The notes: generated from the letters alone by a model not told the origin. A stretch of 64,000 nt of DNA from Ixodes scapularis (GCF_016920785.2 NW_024609880.1:48694296-48758295); one strand, 5' to 3'. Counted from the stretch's first letter, positions 43,968-55,030 are shown. A program made the numbers and translations.

Positions 43968-44944
43968 TAAACCTGGTGGCCCTGTTTTGTAATGATTCTA
44001 AATTATTAATTAAATATTTTTGATGCGGGTTCCAAATTATAGCTGCATATTCCAACTTTGGCCTAATGAGGGTAGAGTATGCAAGTAGCTTCGTTTCTGC
44101 TGTTGCCATATATAAATGCCTTCTTAAGAAACCAAGTGACTGGTTAGCCCTCCTAAGGATATAATCTAGATGAGTGTTCCAGGAGAGGTTGGAAGTTAAG
44201 TGGACTCCTAAATATTTATATGTGGATACTTTATCCAATTTTGAATCTATAACTTTGTAGTCGTATTGAAAAGATGAGCTACGATTGGTAAATGTCATTA
44301 TTTTTGTTTTATCTATATTTATCTGCATTTGCCACGTGTCACACCATGAAAGTATGATATCCAAATCACTTTGAAGGGCCAGGCAGTCGCTTTGACAAGA
44401 TATTTGACGGTATACCACACAGTCGTCAGCAAATAGGCGAATCTTTGAAGAAATGTTGTTGGGGAGGTCATTTATATAAATTAAAAACAAAAGTGGTCCA
44501 ATAACGGATCCTTGAGGGACACCAGATTTGACATGTATAGGTGGTGAGGTGATGTCATTTGCAAGTACTGATTGTTTTCTATCGTGCAAAAACTCACGAA
44601 TCCATGTAATTACCTTATCATTAATTTTGAGATATTGTAGTTTTTTTATCAGACGACTGTGTGGTACACGATCAAAGGCCTTCGAAAAGTCTATAAAAAT
44701 AGCGTCGATTTGTGAGGATGAGTGAATACAGGTATGCAAATCCGTTACCAGTTCAAACAGTTGGGTTTCACACGAAAGACCACGTTGAAAGCCGTGCTGA
44801 TTTGGAAATAGCAGGTTGTTTGAGACTAAGTGTTTCATGACAGATGAATATATTATATGTTCTAAAAGTTTACAAAGAACAGAGGTCAATGAAATTGGTC
44901 TATAATTTGTTGGGCAATTCCGATTACCAGATTTATAAATCTGG
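43968..44944 (-). pseudogene. LINE A ORF2 part 2: reverse transcriptase core
   Basis: RT motifs run in order from IYKSGNRNCPTNYRPISLTS through PNQHGFQRGLSCETQL, IDFSKAFDRVPH, GVPQGSVIGPLLFLIYINDL and IRLFADDCVVY (FADD codons at 44422-44433) to YKYLGVHLTSNLSWNTH and the thumb (LLAYSTLIRPKLEYAAIIWN, LESLQNRATRF). All catalytic Asp residues are present. The part is cut at RATRF by the TA-flanked insertion. Without the one-base frameshift and the insertion, this would be a complete enzyme. Confidence 0.85.
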
Positions 44945-46432
44945 CACGACATTTGCTGATTTCCATTCGTTCGGAATGTGGCCAGTATTAAGCGATTGCT
45001 GGAATAAGCCGGCAAGCACGGCACCTGATGCATCCTTTGTTAGTTTAAGTAGCTTCGAGCATACACCATCAGGACCCGGGCTGGATTTTGTCGGCAAGCG
45101 GTTAATGGCACTGATAACACCATCAATATTGATTTGCACATCGTCCATTTCTGGAATGACGATTGTAGGTGTAACATGGCGGTCAGATAAAGGGAGCTCG
45201 TCGGTAAACACTTCGCCAAAAAATGTGTTAAGTTTAAAAGCGGACTCGGATGCAGAAAGCTTTACGTCACCTTCTTGAAGTAAAGGAAATGTATTTTTTT
45301 CTTTGGGGTTTACGACATGCCAGAACTTCTTTGGATTTGTTTTTAGTATGCTAGATAAATCGTCGTTGAAAAAACTATTCTTTGCCTTTCTTATCTCATT
45401 TTTGCATAAGCGCGCACAATCTTCGTACGACTGCCAGTCACGGTCTGAATTTGAAGAACTGGCCTTTCTGAAAAGTCTCTTCTTTTTGGAGATCAAGCGC
45501 TCTACGCTTCGTGAAAACCAGGGACAACCCTCACTCGGGTTAATGATTAACTTAGGAACAAAAGCTTCACGTATATAGATTAGTTTGTTTTTTATTGAAA
45601 CCCAGTTTTCTTCAACAGAGCGTGTATGGAAGGTGCTTTCATACTGAATCAAAAAGTCTGACAGTGTTACCGCAATATCACTATAATTTGCCTTAGAGTA
45701 GTCATATATCACTTTTTTTAGGTTCACTCTCGTAGCATCCGATATCTTATAGCAGAAATAAACAATTCTATGGTCGCTAATTTCATGCAGCACGCGTACA
45801 GACATGTTTTCGGGGTGAGTGGCACAAACAAGGTCCAGTACTGCATCTCCGCGTGTGGGATCATTTACCAATTGTTTCATTGAAAATGAATCTAAGAGAT
45901 TTATAAAACTTAAACACTCTTCTACACGTGAGCAAGTATTACGTACTTGGAGGTTGGACCAATCGATCCCAGGATAATTAAAATCACCTGCCAATATAAG
46001 TGGTAAATGTGGATACTTGAGATGAATAAATTCTAGAACATCTGTTAGTCTGTTGACAAATTCACATGTTGAATCAGGTGGTCGGTAACAAATTCCAACT
46101 ATAATATTCTGAAAGGATACGGCACCAATGGAAACCCAAAGGGTTTCAAGAGGAGAGTCGATTGAAATCAGAGTGCAAGATATGTCCTTTCGAACTGCGA
46201 TGATTACACCACCGCCTCGTTTGGAAATTCGGTCCTTACGAAATATGTTAAAATTGTCGCTTAAAAGTAAACTGGAATTTGAAATAGTATCGGTAAACCA
46301 CGTTTCGGTTGCAACAATAACATCTGCTGAGCATGAAATAACGCTGCTTGCGAGGTCATCCTGTTTTGGCAGAAGGCTTCTAAAGTTTGCTAGCAAAAAT
46401 GAGAGAGGGCGGTGCTGATTGCAGGCGCTCAC
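44940..46432 (-). CDS. LINE A ORF2 part 1: AP endonuclease and RT start
   Basis: The AP-like endonuclease occupies roughly residues 8-225 (LSFLLANFRSLLPKQDDL, DVIVATETWF, GGGVIIAVRK, YRPPDSTCEF, LILAGDFNYPGIDW, ISDHRIVYF). It is followed by a linker with CPWFSRSVERLISKKKRLFR and the RT beginning (PGPDGVCSKLLK). The catalytic ET, GDFN and SDH motifs are intact. The frame ends at ANVVPDL because of one extra base at about 44944 (see findings); RT continues in another frame. The start Met is 33 bp after the ORF1 stop, consistent with a second cistron of the same RNA. Confidence 0.85.
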
Positions 46433-46465
46433 AGTTGTTCTAGGTTTGGATTTATATTTTTTGTG

Positions 46466-47467
46466 TCACGATTGTAGATCCCGTGGCGCGTCTGCAGTTC
46501 TCCGTTCCCTCGAGGCAGGCAAAACACTATCGGTTTCGTCGCAGTAAACGTACATCTGATTGTTGATAAAGAGCTTATAAAAAGCAAGGTTTATTCCATC
46601 GCGCGTGGTTCGGACCGATTTTGCATAATCCCAAAGTTTTTTTCGAATTTTCCTCACTTTTGGCGAATAGTCTTCCTCTATCCCAACTCGCGGGGTGTCA
46701 GTCGACCTTAGTCGCGAAGCGCCATGGAGCACATCGCGCTTGCCCTTGAAACTTAGGAACTTAACAATAATTGGTCTGTTAAAACCTTCCCTTTTGCGGC
46801 CAACACGATGCGCCCTTTCTATATCGCCGACGTTTAGCTGCAACCGGTCCGAAAAGAAGGAAAGTGCGATTCGTTCAGTCTGCGCCCACGATTCGTTTCC
46901 CTCCTCAGGAATCCCTTTAATCAGCAAGTTATTTCTTCTCATTTGGTTGTTCATGTTGTCGACGATGTCACTTAAACCACTTACGTCCTGCTGTTTCGAG
47001 GATACGTCTTCAATTTTTCTTTCAATCTCGGTGACAACATCATTTGTTTTTTTAATTTCGTTTTGCAGTTCCTTAATCTTGCCAACGGAGCTCTCGAGAC
47101 TTGAAACTCTGCGTGTCAAGTCACCGATTCCCAACGACAGTTCATTTAGTTTGTCAGTGGTTTCTTTTTGATGTCTCGCATTGTCAGAAATAACAGTGTT
47201 CAGCTTCTGAAGTATTAGGTCAAGCTTAGAGCTATCGCCCTCTTTAGGGCCGGGGCCGGGGTTAGCTTCGATGTCACCAGAACACATGAGCAATTTGGCG
47301 ATGCAGAGAGTGAGCAACAGGATACGAGCACTTGGAAAAGCCCTGCGCAATAATAAGGCACCACTTTGTAACCTCGTGGGCACTCCCTTTGGTCTCACTT
47401 TGTTTTTTGGACAAAAAGTACCGACACGGGCCCTGTAGGTACAAATGTCGACGCCCATTGCACACAA
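46466..47467 (-). CDS. LINE A ORF1: 2A-headed coiled-coil RNA-binding protein
   Basis: This ORF has 333 residues. The N-terminus is basic, then strongly hydrophobic (ILLLTLCIAKLLMC, about 49-62), directly followed by a 2A-type motif GDIEANPGP (64-72). From about residue 80 to 170 there is coiled-coil heptad sequence (LILQKLNTVIS, RVSSLESSVGKIKELQNEIK). Then comes an RRM-like L1-ORF1p-type segment (MRRNNLLIKGIPEEGNESW, IERAHRVGRK, RPIIVKFLSFKGKRDVL) and a basic C-terminus. Proteins of this kind trimerise, bind element RNA and chaperone nucleic acid. The stop lies 33 bp before ORF2. If the 2A works, the ribosome releases a short hydrophobic peptide and continues with the RNA-binding protein starting at Pro72. 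Confidence 0.85.
   Translation of the reverse strand: MCAMGVDICTYRARVGTFCPKNKVRPKGVPTRLQSGALLLRRAFPSARILLLTLCIAKLLMCSGDIEANPGPGPKEGDSSKLDLILQKLNTVISDNARHQKETTDKLNELSLGIGDLTRRVSSLESSVGKIKELQNEIKKTNDVVTEIERKIEDVSSKQQDVSGLSDIVDNMNNQMRRNNLLIKGIPEEGNESWAQTERIALSFFSDRLQLNVGDIERAHRVGRKREGFNRPIIVKFLSFKGKRDVLHGASRLRSTDTPRVGIEEDYSPKVRKIRKKLWDYAKSVRTTRDGINLAFYKLFINNQMYVYCDETDSVLPASRERRTADAPRDLQS
47252..47278 (-). other. 2A-like ribosome-skipping motif GDIEANPGP
   Basis: The encoded motif matches the 2A consensus D-(V/I)-E-x-N-P-G-P exactly. It sits right after a hydrophobic stretch at the ORF1 N-terminus, the position known for 2A sequences in some animal non-LTR elements. Skipping would occur between the last Gly and Pro. 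Confidence 0.85.
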
Positions 47468-47544
47468 AAATCACAGGGACAACACTTTGGGATTTGCGGC
47501 AAAAAAGAAGCGGGTAATAACAACGTGGTAGGATTTCAACTCAC

Positions 47545-47782
47545 CTACAGCAAAGATAAGTTCAAAATTAGCGTGCAAAGCGCTAGGCCGCAAATCCCGC
47601 TTGAGGCGATGTGAGCACTTCTTTTGAAGGATCGATGATGCGGTGTCGCTAGTAGTCCGGATGGTTCCGATATCAGGGCACGGGGCAGTTTTCCTCGTCG
47701 ATGGCAATCAGCTGTGGCGACGATCAGCCTCGAAGTGCGGGTGACTACAGCAAAGATAAGTTCAAAATTAGCGTGCAAAGCG
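47545..47782 (-). repeat. Direct repeat spaced 200 bp in the LINE A 5' region
   Basis: 38 bp at 47545-47582 recur exactly at 47745-47782 (CTACAGCAAAGATAAGTTCA and 18 more bases), with a spacing of exactly 200 bp. This could be remains of a tandem 5' UTR monomer array, as known for some LINE promoters, or a local duplication. Beyond it a 15-bp unit TAGTGTATTTTGTCG occurs twice (47783-47814). Confidence 0.8.
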
Positions 47783-47814
47783 TAGTGTATTTTGTCGCAT
47801 AGTGTATTTTGTCG

Positions 47815-49190
47815 GATTTTTTTCTTTTCTTTTTCGTTTCGGAGTATATACACACATTTTTCTCCATCCTAAATATATTCCTCTGCTTATATTTTCTCTT
47901 GCACACAATTTATACGCCCTCGCACGCACCAACATGATTGCACACACACACACACACACAGGCATGCACAATGCACACATGAGCTGTGCACCAATTAAAC
48001 ATTTTAACCGATCACTCGGTAACATGCAAAGACAATTATGGAATCGGTTAATCGGTCTAATGTGCAGGCTGATAGAATTGTTCAAGTATTGCAGAAATAT
48101 ATTTATAACACTGTATGTGGGGAACTCAATTGCTGGAATAAGCACAACTCCTGAGCAAAATCAAGGGGGTACTCCGGCATTCTCTTCATAGTCCTCGATT
48201 CGCCTGAAAATTTGCTGAACACACCAACAGATATCGCTGAATTAGTAACCCAGATATTGGGCCAAAATAATGTTTTCCGCGAAGTATTTAATTTGCAATT
48301 TTGGTTCTCACCGTGTTTTTCAAAATGAAAGCCCAGCAAGGATGAAAAGGGAACGTTAGGGAAGGCAGCGGTTCACTTTTTGGACTCTAGACTTTGTTCC
48401 TAACTGATTGCATGCAGTTTTATGGAATGAAATGAATATTTGGAAGCTCGCTACAGCACCCGCGAGACAGCACAAAACAAATGCTCGGCATAATCCAGTT
48501 TTAGACTGCCCGCTCGGCCTGCAAGCTTGCCTTTTCCTGACCTCGCGGTATTGAAAAGCGCCGGGATATTTGAATGTGGGTCTTAGCATTATTTTCACTT
48601 GCCGATTTTACAATAACTATATTATGAGTTACGCGATACTAAGTTGCATACCGGAAACACTAAAGCCCGGTGATTTTAAAAATAGGGTTAGTTGGGGACC
48701 GTAATATGATTGAGTCAACTTCTTCCTCCTAAGCATTCCTCCTCATCTCAAAAGCGAAATAAGAAATCACGTGGGCGTGACGTAAGATTTCACCGAATGT
48801 GATGACCCCAAGCTTCCGCCGTGCTTTTTAAGCACTCCATGGAACTTGTCATTCTCAAATGATGATAAGCACCGTCACGACACTCAGAGGCCACGAACAC
48901 GTATCCAGAATTTTCGTCGACGGGTTGATTGCTGACGAGCGCATACGTCCGAGTGACACACTGCTCGTGTCCATTGCGTGAGCTGCTGGTTCGGCTGACG
49001 TTCTTTTTTGGCACCGCGGGTGCATCACAGTGAGGGGGATTGGTGACCGAGTGTATTATATATAAGGCCCGTTTCAGGTAGCACGATTTTTCGCACCAAC
49101 TTCATTTAAGATCTGGAAAGCTGGGGAATAACTCGCCGGCAACAGTTAAATTGCTGGGGAAGTTGCCCTCTCTGAAGCGGGTCTAAAGGC
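47815..49190. other. No supported gene; (CA)n microsatellite
   Basis: A (CA)n tract lies at 47940-47961. The frames 47802-48191 (plus) and 48790-49014 (minus) are not recognised. The rest is AT-rich. Confidence 0.35.
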
Positions 49191-49480
49191 GCGTTCACAC
49201 CAACGATGTAAAGCAGTCGCACGATGCGACTATAGATCGCGTCGCAGAAAAAATGAGATGGTCACACTTGCTCTTGCGATGAGCGAGTTGCTCATGGTTG
49301 CATCTCGAAAACTCTCGCTCCGAACGCCGCTGATTGGCTCAGCCGCTCCGCGACTAGGTCGCCTCGCAAAAGGTCGGGGTCAACTAGCGACTGCTCGAAT
49401 CGCGTCGCTTTTTTTTCCCGCGATGGTCGCTTTTGCGATGAAAGTTGTCGCGCGACCAGATCGCATCGCCGGTGTGAGCG
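49191..49480. mobile_element. Possible 290-bp MITE with GTTCACACC ends
   Basis: The left end GCGTTCACACCAACGATG and right end CATCGCCGGTGTGAGCGG are imperfect inverted repeats sharing TCACACC and CGATG. The interior repeats CGACT, CGCGTC and GCGAT motifs many times. No target duplication was fixed. A plus frame at 49258-49596 is a by-product. Confidence 0.5.
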
Positions 49481-49585
49481 GGTTCAGTCCCCACCAATGC
49501 GCATTTCTATTTGGATGTGATTGTGCATTTCTTCTACTCGTTTATGTGTCTTTCTTGCGCTGTGTTCTCCTGCTACCGATCTATA

Positions 49586-49651
49586 GACGAGCATAGTAGC
49601 GGCGTGCGGTCGTGTACCACTACTACGTGGGGCACGTTAAAGACCCCAGGG
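49586..49651 (+). mobile_element. SINE 3' fragment (Ruka-like)
   Basis: GAGCATAGTAGCGGCGTGCG through CACGTTAAAGACCCCAGG matches the non-tRNA tail of the copy at 19549-19719. The tRNA-like head is absent. Confidence 0.65.
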
Positions 49652-50234
49652 TATATAGCCAGTACTGCACTGGCTTAATTTCTCATTTACATCTGAGAAA
49701 CAAGTCGTTCCTATAGGCTGACTAACTTCTGGCTGTCTGAACATACCTACAGCACAATTACTTTTACGTCACAGTGAAAAAACGAAGAGATTTCGAAGGA
49801 AAGAAGGTAGAAATAGTTAGCTATATATTCAGATTTTCGTATAGAAAAGCAGGCTTTAGGAGCCTCCAGCGGGAAGCTAGACAGCGGGCAGCATGAAAGA
49901 GTACTTGATTTGAATTATTTCTTCACTGAGATTTGTTTATTTATTTATACTACTATCTCTTTATTTCAGGACACGTGGTAAGAGTGGTTTACACATATTG
50001 TACTCAAAAACAATAATCAAAGTGCAGCAGGTAACAAGCACAATGATATTAGTTCTAGCTGATCCAAAAACACATAAATGGTTGAACATGTGAAAAACAC
50101 TGCGTTATACGAAGACTATCGTCATTATAAAAAAGGAATAGAAAAACATCAGATACAAGAATCACAAAAGCGCGGAGTTATTTATGAAGGACGACTCTGG
50201 TAATGCTCTTATATCGCTCGGCAGAAAGTTCCAG

Positions 50235-51940
50235 TCATGAACAGCCCTTAGGAAAAAAAGAATACTTACATGCATTGATCCGGCAGTTGAATGCATTGAG
50301 TGTTTTACGATGACAACTTCGCATAAGATAATTTTGGGTTGCTGATGAAATATATTTAGAGCTGTCCATATTGAACCGATGGTTTAATAAATCAAAAAGG
50401 AATTTTTTTATTCGCGTAAACATGCGTCTCTGCTTTAGTAGATTCACCCCAGAAAGGGCGTACAGTTTATAGTCGGGATACTTTCGCTGTAATTTATTAT
50501 AAATGAAGCGTAAGATTTTTGTTTGAATATTTTCAAGGACGTTCATGTTGATATTCGTAAACGAATCCCCAACGATCGAAGCGTATTCCAGGATGGGTAA
50601 TATAAAAGTTTTATATGCAGTCAATTTGACGTCGAATGAGGCAATAATTCTTTGCGCGCAGTAAACATGTTATGAGTGTTTCAGCTTAAGTCATTTGATA
50701 TAATAACACCCAAGCATTTATAAGGAGTAACTTCGGCTAGTGAAGTACTATTAATGTAATAATTAAAAGAAAGATGGCTTAAGCTCCGAGTTATATACAT
50801 TCGAAGGCTTTTCATGACATTTAGTGACATCTGGCACGAATGGCATCAGTGCGACATCTTGGACAAGCGGGTTTTAAGTAGAGTCCGGTCATTTATTTCT
50901 TTGATTTCTGTAAATAAAACCACGTCATCAGCGAACAGTCGAACACGTACTGAAATATTAGCGGTTAAATTATTTATAAAAATTGAGAACAGTAATGGCC
51001 TAATGACCAACCCTTGTGGAACACCCAACAAAACAGGATCTAATGATGATTCACTCGAGTTGATCTGTACATACTGTTTTCTATCATGTAAGTAGTTCTC
51101 AAGCCAGCGGAAGATACCGTCGTTTTGAACAACTGATTTAAGTTTAAGGAGAAGTTCACTATGGTGATTACCAAAAGCTTTAGAAAGGTCTAGGAATATG
51201 ACGCCAATTTGTCTGGATCGATTCAGGATATTTGCAAAGTCATGGACTGCTTCAAGTAACTGGGTTGTTATAGAAATTCTATGACGGAAACCATGTTGAT
51301 TTGAAAAGAAAAAAGCACTGTTTTCTAAGTAATTCGCGAGTTGTTTAAAAACAATATGCGCTCCCAGTTTCGAACACCAAGGGTTGAATGAGATAAGTTA
51401 TGGTTTACCGGGAAAAACAGGGAGTCAGTTTTGTGAACGGGAATAACTTTTGCATATTTGCACTCAGCAGGAATGGCAGATTCTGTTGAAGACCTTTGAA
51501 AAATAAGGTAAAGATATTTCTAGCATCACAGCGTAGCGAATAAAAATTAATTCGGAATACCGTCAGCACCAATGGCTTCCTTTGCTGGAAGATTAAGCAA
51601 AACTGAGAATATTCCTTCTTTAGAGATAATAATATCAGGTAACGTTGATAAATTAAAGAGCTTATGAAAACAAGGCATGGTGCCGTTATCCTTAGCGAAG
51701 ACAGGCAAAATAGTCGTTGAAATCTTCAGCGATAGCGCTATTATTGTCTACCAGACCGTCTAAAACGAAAAGCGCGGAAATCTTTTTTCGAGCTGGCAAT
51801 AACGCCCTCCACAATTTCTTAGGCGATTTTTTCAAAAATGTCTGCAGAGTGACACTTTTGAATCGAATCGTGGCGAGGCTAATTATTGCTTTGAATTGTC
51901 TTCGTATTTCAGTGATAGGTAAAGATTTGTTGCGCTTCAT
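50235..51940 (-). pseudogene. LINE B RT and C-terminal remnants
   Basis: The linker FLKKSPKKLWRALLPARKK (51692-51940) precedes the RT core VPQGLVIRPLLFSIFINNL and RVRLFADDVVLFTEI (50846-51031; FADD kept). The C-terminal piece is YKTFILPILEYASIVGDS through YKLYALSGVNLLKQRRM (50235-50624). Other RT segments are visible between them only as short frames (for example around 51100-51350). Confidence 0.75.
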
Positions 51941-52239
51941 AACAAGATTAATTCACCGTTTCAAGTGAAGAATGTCACGAGTTATCCACGAAGTATGCCT
52001 GCGTGCCACTTTAGTGTTCATCGGAACAAAACGGTGTAAACATTCAAGCAGAACTTCCTTTAAAAGAGTTTGAAGAATACCCGTCTGAAAGGAAAAGTTT
52101 CAGCGCGTCAATGATGGACTCATTCTCAGCTTTGGAGAAATTGAAAATAAATGTGCGATTAATTTTTTTTACGCGGTGACTGTCTAGTTCCAGAAGTTGG
52201 CATTTCAACCACCACCATCTGATGATCAGATATTCCTTA

Positions 52240-52436
52240 TAGGGAGTATTCACTGGGAGCCATAGCTGTGTGCGCGAATGCTGAGCGCGTGCTGATGGCG
52301 AGCTTCCACAGTTCTTTTGCAACGTGCATTCCGCACCATCAAAAGTGCCGGTTTTAGCAGCCTATTGATGTGAGCTCGTTCTGAGCATGCGCTCTAAACA
52401 GCACCCATAAATATGGCGTCTAGTGAATACTCCCTA
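52240..52436. mobile_element. 197-bp TA-flanked MITE in LINE B
   Basis: TIRs TAGGGAGTATTCACT and AGTGAATACTCCCTA are perfect over 15 bp. TA duplications lie at 52238-52239 and 52437-52438, as for Tc1/mariner-type MITEs. A truncated relative lies at 58246-58377 (shared AATATGGCGTC, GAGCA-GCGCT and CATTCCGCAC). Confidence 0.85.
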
Positions 52437-52850
52437 TACTACATTACACACGTAGTTGCGTGTCGCAATCGCGTCAGATATGAAATCAAGGTCGATCATG
52501 GAATGAGAGGGCACAGTAATACGTGTAGGACCGTTTACAATTTGAAGTAGATTATTGTTAGTGGCTATGCCAATTAGTAGGGAAGTATTTGGACACTCCG
52601 TGGAATTGCTACTGAGAGATTTCCTATCAACTGAAGGCAAATTAAAATCACCAGCCATCAAAAAGATCGGGTGTTTTTGTTTATTTTTGTAAACAAAATT
52701 AGGAAGCACCTCAATAAAGAATGGACCACCATTCGGAGGTTCGTACACGACACCTATAACGATTGCAGGAGTAAAACTGGTTAATTTTAACCACATTGAC
52801 TCATCTTTTAAAACTTCATCAAGTACTAAAAATTTTAATTGATTTTTCAA
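52434..52850 (-). pseudogene. LINE B endonuclease fragment
   Basis: The text IVIGVVYEPPNGGPFFIEVL, LMAGDFNLPSVDR and VNGPTRITVPSHSMIDL matches the second half of AP-like LINE endonucleases, with GDFN intact. The frame stops at the inserted MITE (52436). Confidence 0.8.
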
Positions 52851-53191
52851 GTTTATGGCAACTCCACCGCCACGAGATTCGGGGTCATTCCGAAGTAAGC
52901 TATGAAGAAGGAATTATCACGAAATCTGTGATTGCCTCGTGTAACCATGTTTCTGTCACGGTGACGACGGCAGGATCATAGTCATGAAGTGCACATTCAA
53001 GGTCAACAACTTCATTCACAAGACTTCTAGAGTTTACATTTATCAGTTTTAACGTGTTTGAACAAAAATTGTCGTGTCATGGTGACAAAATTCCTTCATC
53101 AGACTCTCCTGTTGAGTTTGCAGTAGAAGCACAAACTCTGGCATCGTTTAGAGCATTCCACTCGGAAGTAGGACCGCTAATCTTAATTTCA

Positions 53192-54099
53192 TTATACACG
53201 AGGGTGACTATCTCTCTGTTCCCTGCTCTGGTCTGTGCTGTCCCATAACGTTTTGCGAAGTAGCCCGACTGGCTTGGAGTAGTCATCGGAAATAGAAACT
53301 TCGGCATCTTTTAGTTTCCAAGCATTTTGAAAATATTTTTCGTTGAAATCACGAAGGCTCAGGAGGACAGGCCTTGGCTGAGTTTTCTTATTGTAACCCA
53401 ATCTGTGTATCCTTTCAATGGAGGTGACGGTAACGTCCAGCATGCCATATAAAAACGTCCGTGCAAACCTTTTACCTTATTTGAGCAAGGTTCTCCCGAG
53501 GTCATCAACCTTCTTTTCCATTGCGTCGGCTGCGGTTTTCGAGGTCATCAACCTTCTTTTTCATTTGCGATATTGTTGATGTCAAGTGGAAAACGGTGCT
53601 AGATAACTCAGCAACCCTAGTCTCGTAATTCTCAAAAGATTTCGCCGTGCCTCCAACCTCGTCACTGATAACTTCGACAGTATATAGATAGCCGCTTGTT
53701 TATGCCGCTAAACAACTCCTTTATGATTGGTTGATCATTTGGGATTTCTTTTATGCTCTTGGCTACATCCTTCGGACTTCTTAGGATCTCCTGTATGGTT
53801 TCCGTATTTGGGTTGCGGTTAGTCTCAACGTCCCCCGCTAAGATTAACAATAACTGCGCTGAATGAGCACAATCTGCGAGGATACAGACAAATGTGCCGG
53901 GGCATGGCAGCACTGTGTGATAGACATAATTACTTTTAAATTCATGGTGGTCCATATTCTTTATACTAACCTGCGTGATCAAAAAGAGCAGTTTAGTCGG
54001 CATGCTCCGTGTTGCGCTGCAATGCCCACTGGCGAGATCTTGTCGGAGCGATGCTTTTGTAGGCGAAGGCGCTGGCATCGGGAATGAAGGTGACGTCAC
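53192..54099 (-). pseudogene. LINE B ORF1 remnant with mutated 2A
   Basis: The N-terminal piece (53662-54099) has a hydrophobic segment (AHSAQLLLILAGD) followed by VETNRNPNTE, a damaged 2A motif. A coiled-coil-like stretch is broken up between 53450 and 53660. The C-terminal piece (53192-53443) retains IERIHRLGYNKKTQPRPVLL and LKDAEVSISDDYS, matching the RRM/C-terminal region of LINE ORF1 proteins. The architecture is therefore the same as LINE A ORF1. Confidence 0.7.
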
Positions 54100-54230
54100 G
54101 AAGCCCCGAGTTTAGGACGCATACTGATGATAGGCGAATGCTGACGCAAGGTCTTGACGCCGCACTTGTGAAGGTGAACACGGGCCAGGATGCAGGATCG
54201 TGTCCAGGGAATGTCGGCAAAACAGCTGCG

Positions 54231-54854
54231 TGATTAGTAATAACAGTTTAGCGGTCATGCTCGTGTTGTGCTGCCATGCCCTGAGTCTTCTCTAATCTAA
54301 AGAACACAGATTAACATTGTTCTCTAATTTATGCTCGATTTGTGTCATGTACTTTCTATTCTGCGTCGGTATCTGTTACGCTGAATATTAAATAGTTTGC
54401 CAGTTTGTGTGCGAGCGCATATCAAAGTTTTTGTTTTGGTTACTTAAAGGCTGTGTTGCTTTTGCAAGGCTCACCGACACTTATCATTTGTTTTGAAGTT
54501 GCAGTTATAAAATGTTGCAGTATTTTCAAATAAATATAACTGATGAAAAAGCCATACTATTTATTTTAGCTATGCATTAATATCTGCTGGCGATTTGCTC
54601 GCATTTGTTTCTGCTTACTGCGTAACAAGTTCTCTTATTGACGGTTTTCGCATTCAGCGAGCTGCTTTCTTGATTAGCGTGTTATGCTGTGCTACACACT
54701 CTTTGACGCAGCACAGAAGTAGCTGGAACAGATAGCTCTCGGTTGCGTGCCTTGAAAAATGGGCGTCTTTGTGAAGCACAGGTTTCACCAGTGATCACGT
54801 CATAGACAGCGACAGGAATGACGCTTTTTTCCGAATTCACAATATTGTCTACAT
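54231..54854. other. No supported gene between LINEs B and C
   Basis: AT-rich sequence with no assigned feature. The 3' end of LINE C lies somewhere near 54840-54930. Confidence 0.35.
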
Positions 54855-55030
54855 TTAACCTAATAACCGGTTAAGGATTAGTATGATATCACTGCATTGA
54901 TAAATATACTGGTAGATTAATTTATTAATTTCACAATTCGAATACATTCGCACATAGACATGCGTACACACATACATACATACGCGTGCATACACATGTA
55001 CCAACAAGCGCACAAGCACAAACACGCGTA

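Larger units (their letters stand above)
41669..47782 (-). mobile_element. LINE A: CR1/L2-type non-LTR retrotransposon, nearly complete
   Basis: The element reads on the minus strand: 5' UTR (47782-47468) with a 38-bp direct repeat, ORF1 (47467-46466), ORF2 endonuclease and RT (46432-43968), a 1.69-kb insertion (43967-42282), and the ORF2 tail (42279-41944). The 3' UTR ends in a (TAAA)n-type tail (41691-41669). ORF2 has one single-base frameshift at about 44944. ORF1 is open throughout and carries a 2A motif. Gene order, RT text (GVPQGSVIGPLLFLIYINDL, FADD) and tail type fit CR1/L2/Jockey-group elements; finer classification needs a tree. Confidence 0.88.
49932..54230 (-). mobile_element. LINE B: decayed CR1/L2-type element
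   Basis: On the minus strand ORF1 remnants (54099-53192), endonuclease (52850-52434), linker (51940-51692), RT core (51031-50846) and ORF2 tail (50624-50235) appear in the normal order. A (TAAA)n-type tail lies at about 49948-49932. Many stops and shifts separate them. A 197-bp MITE (52240-52436) interrupts the endonuclease. It is related in plan to LINE A but clearly older. Confidence 0.8.
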
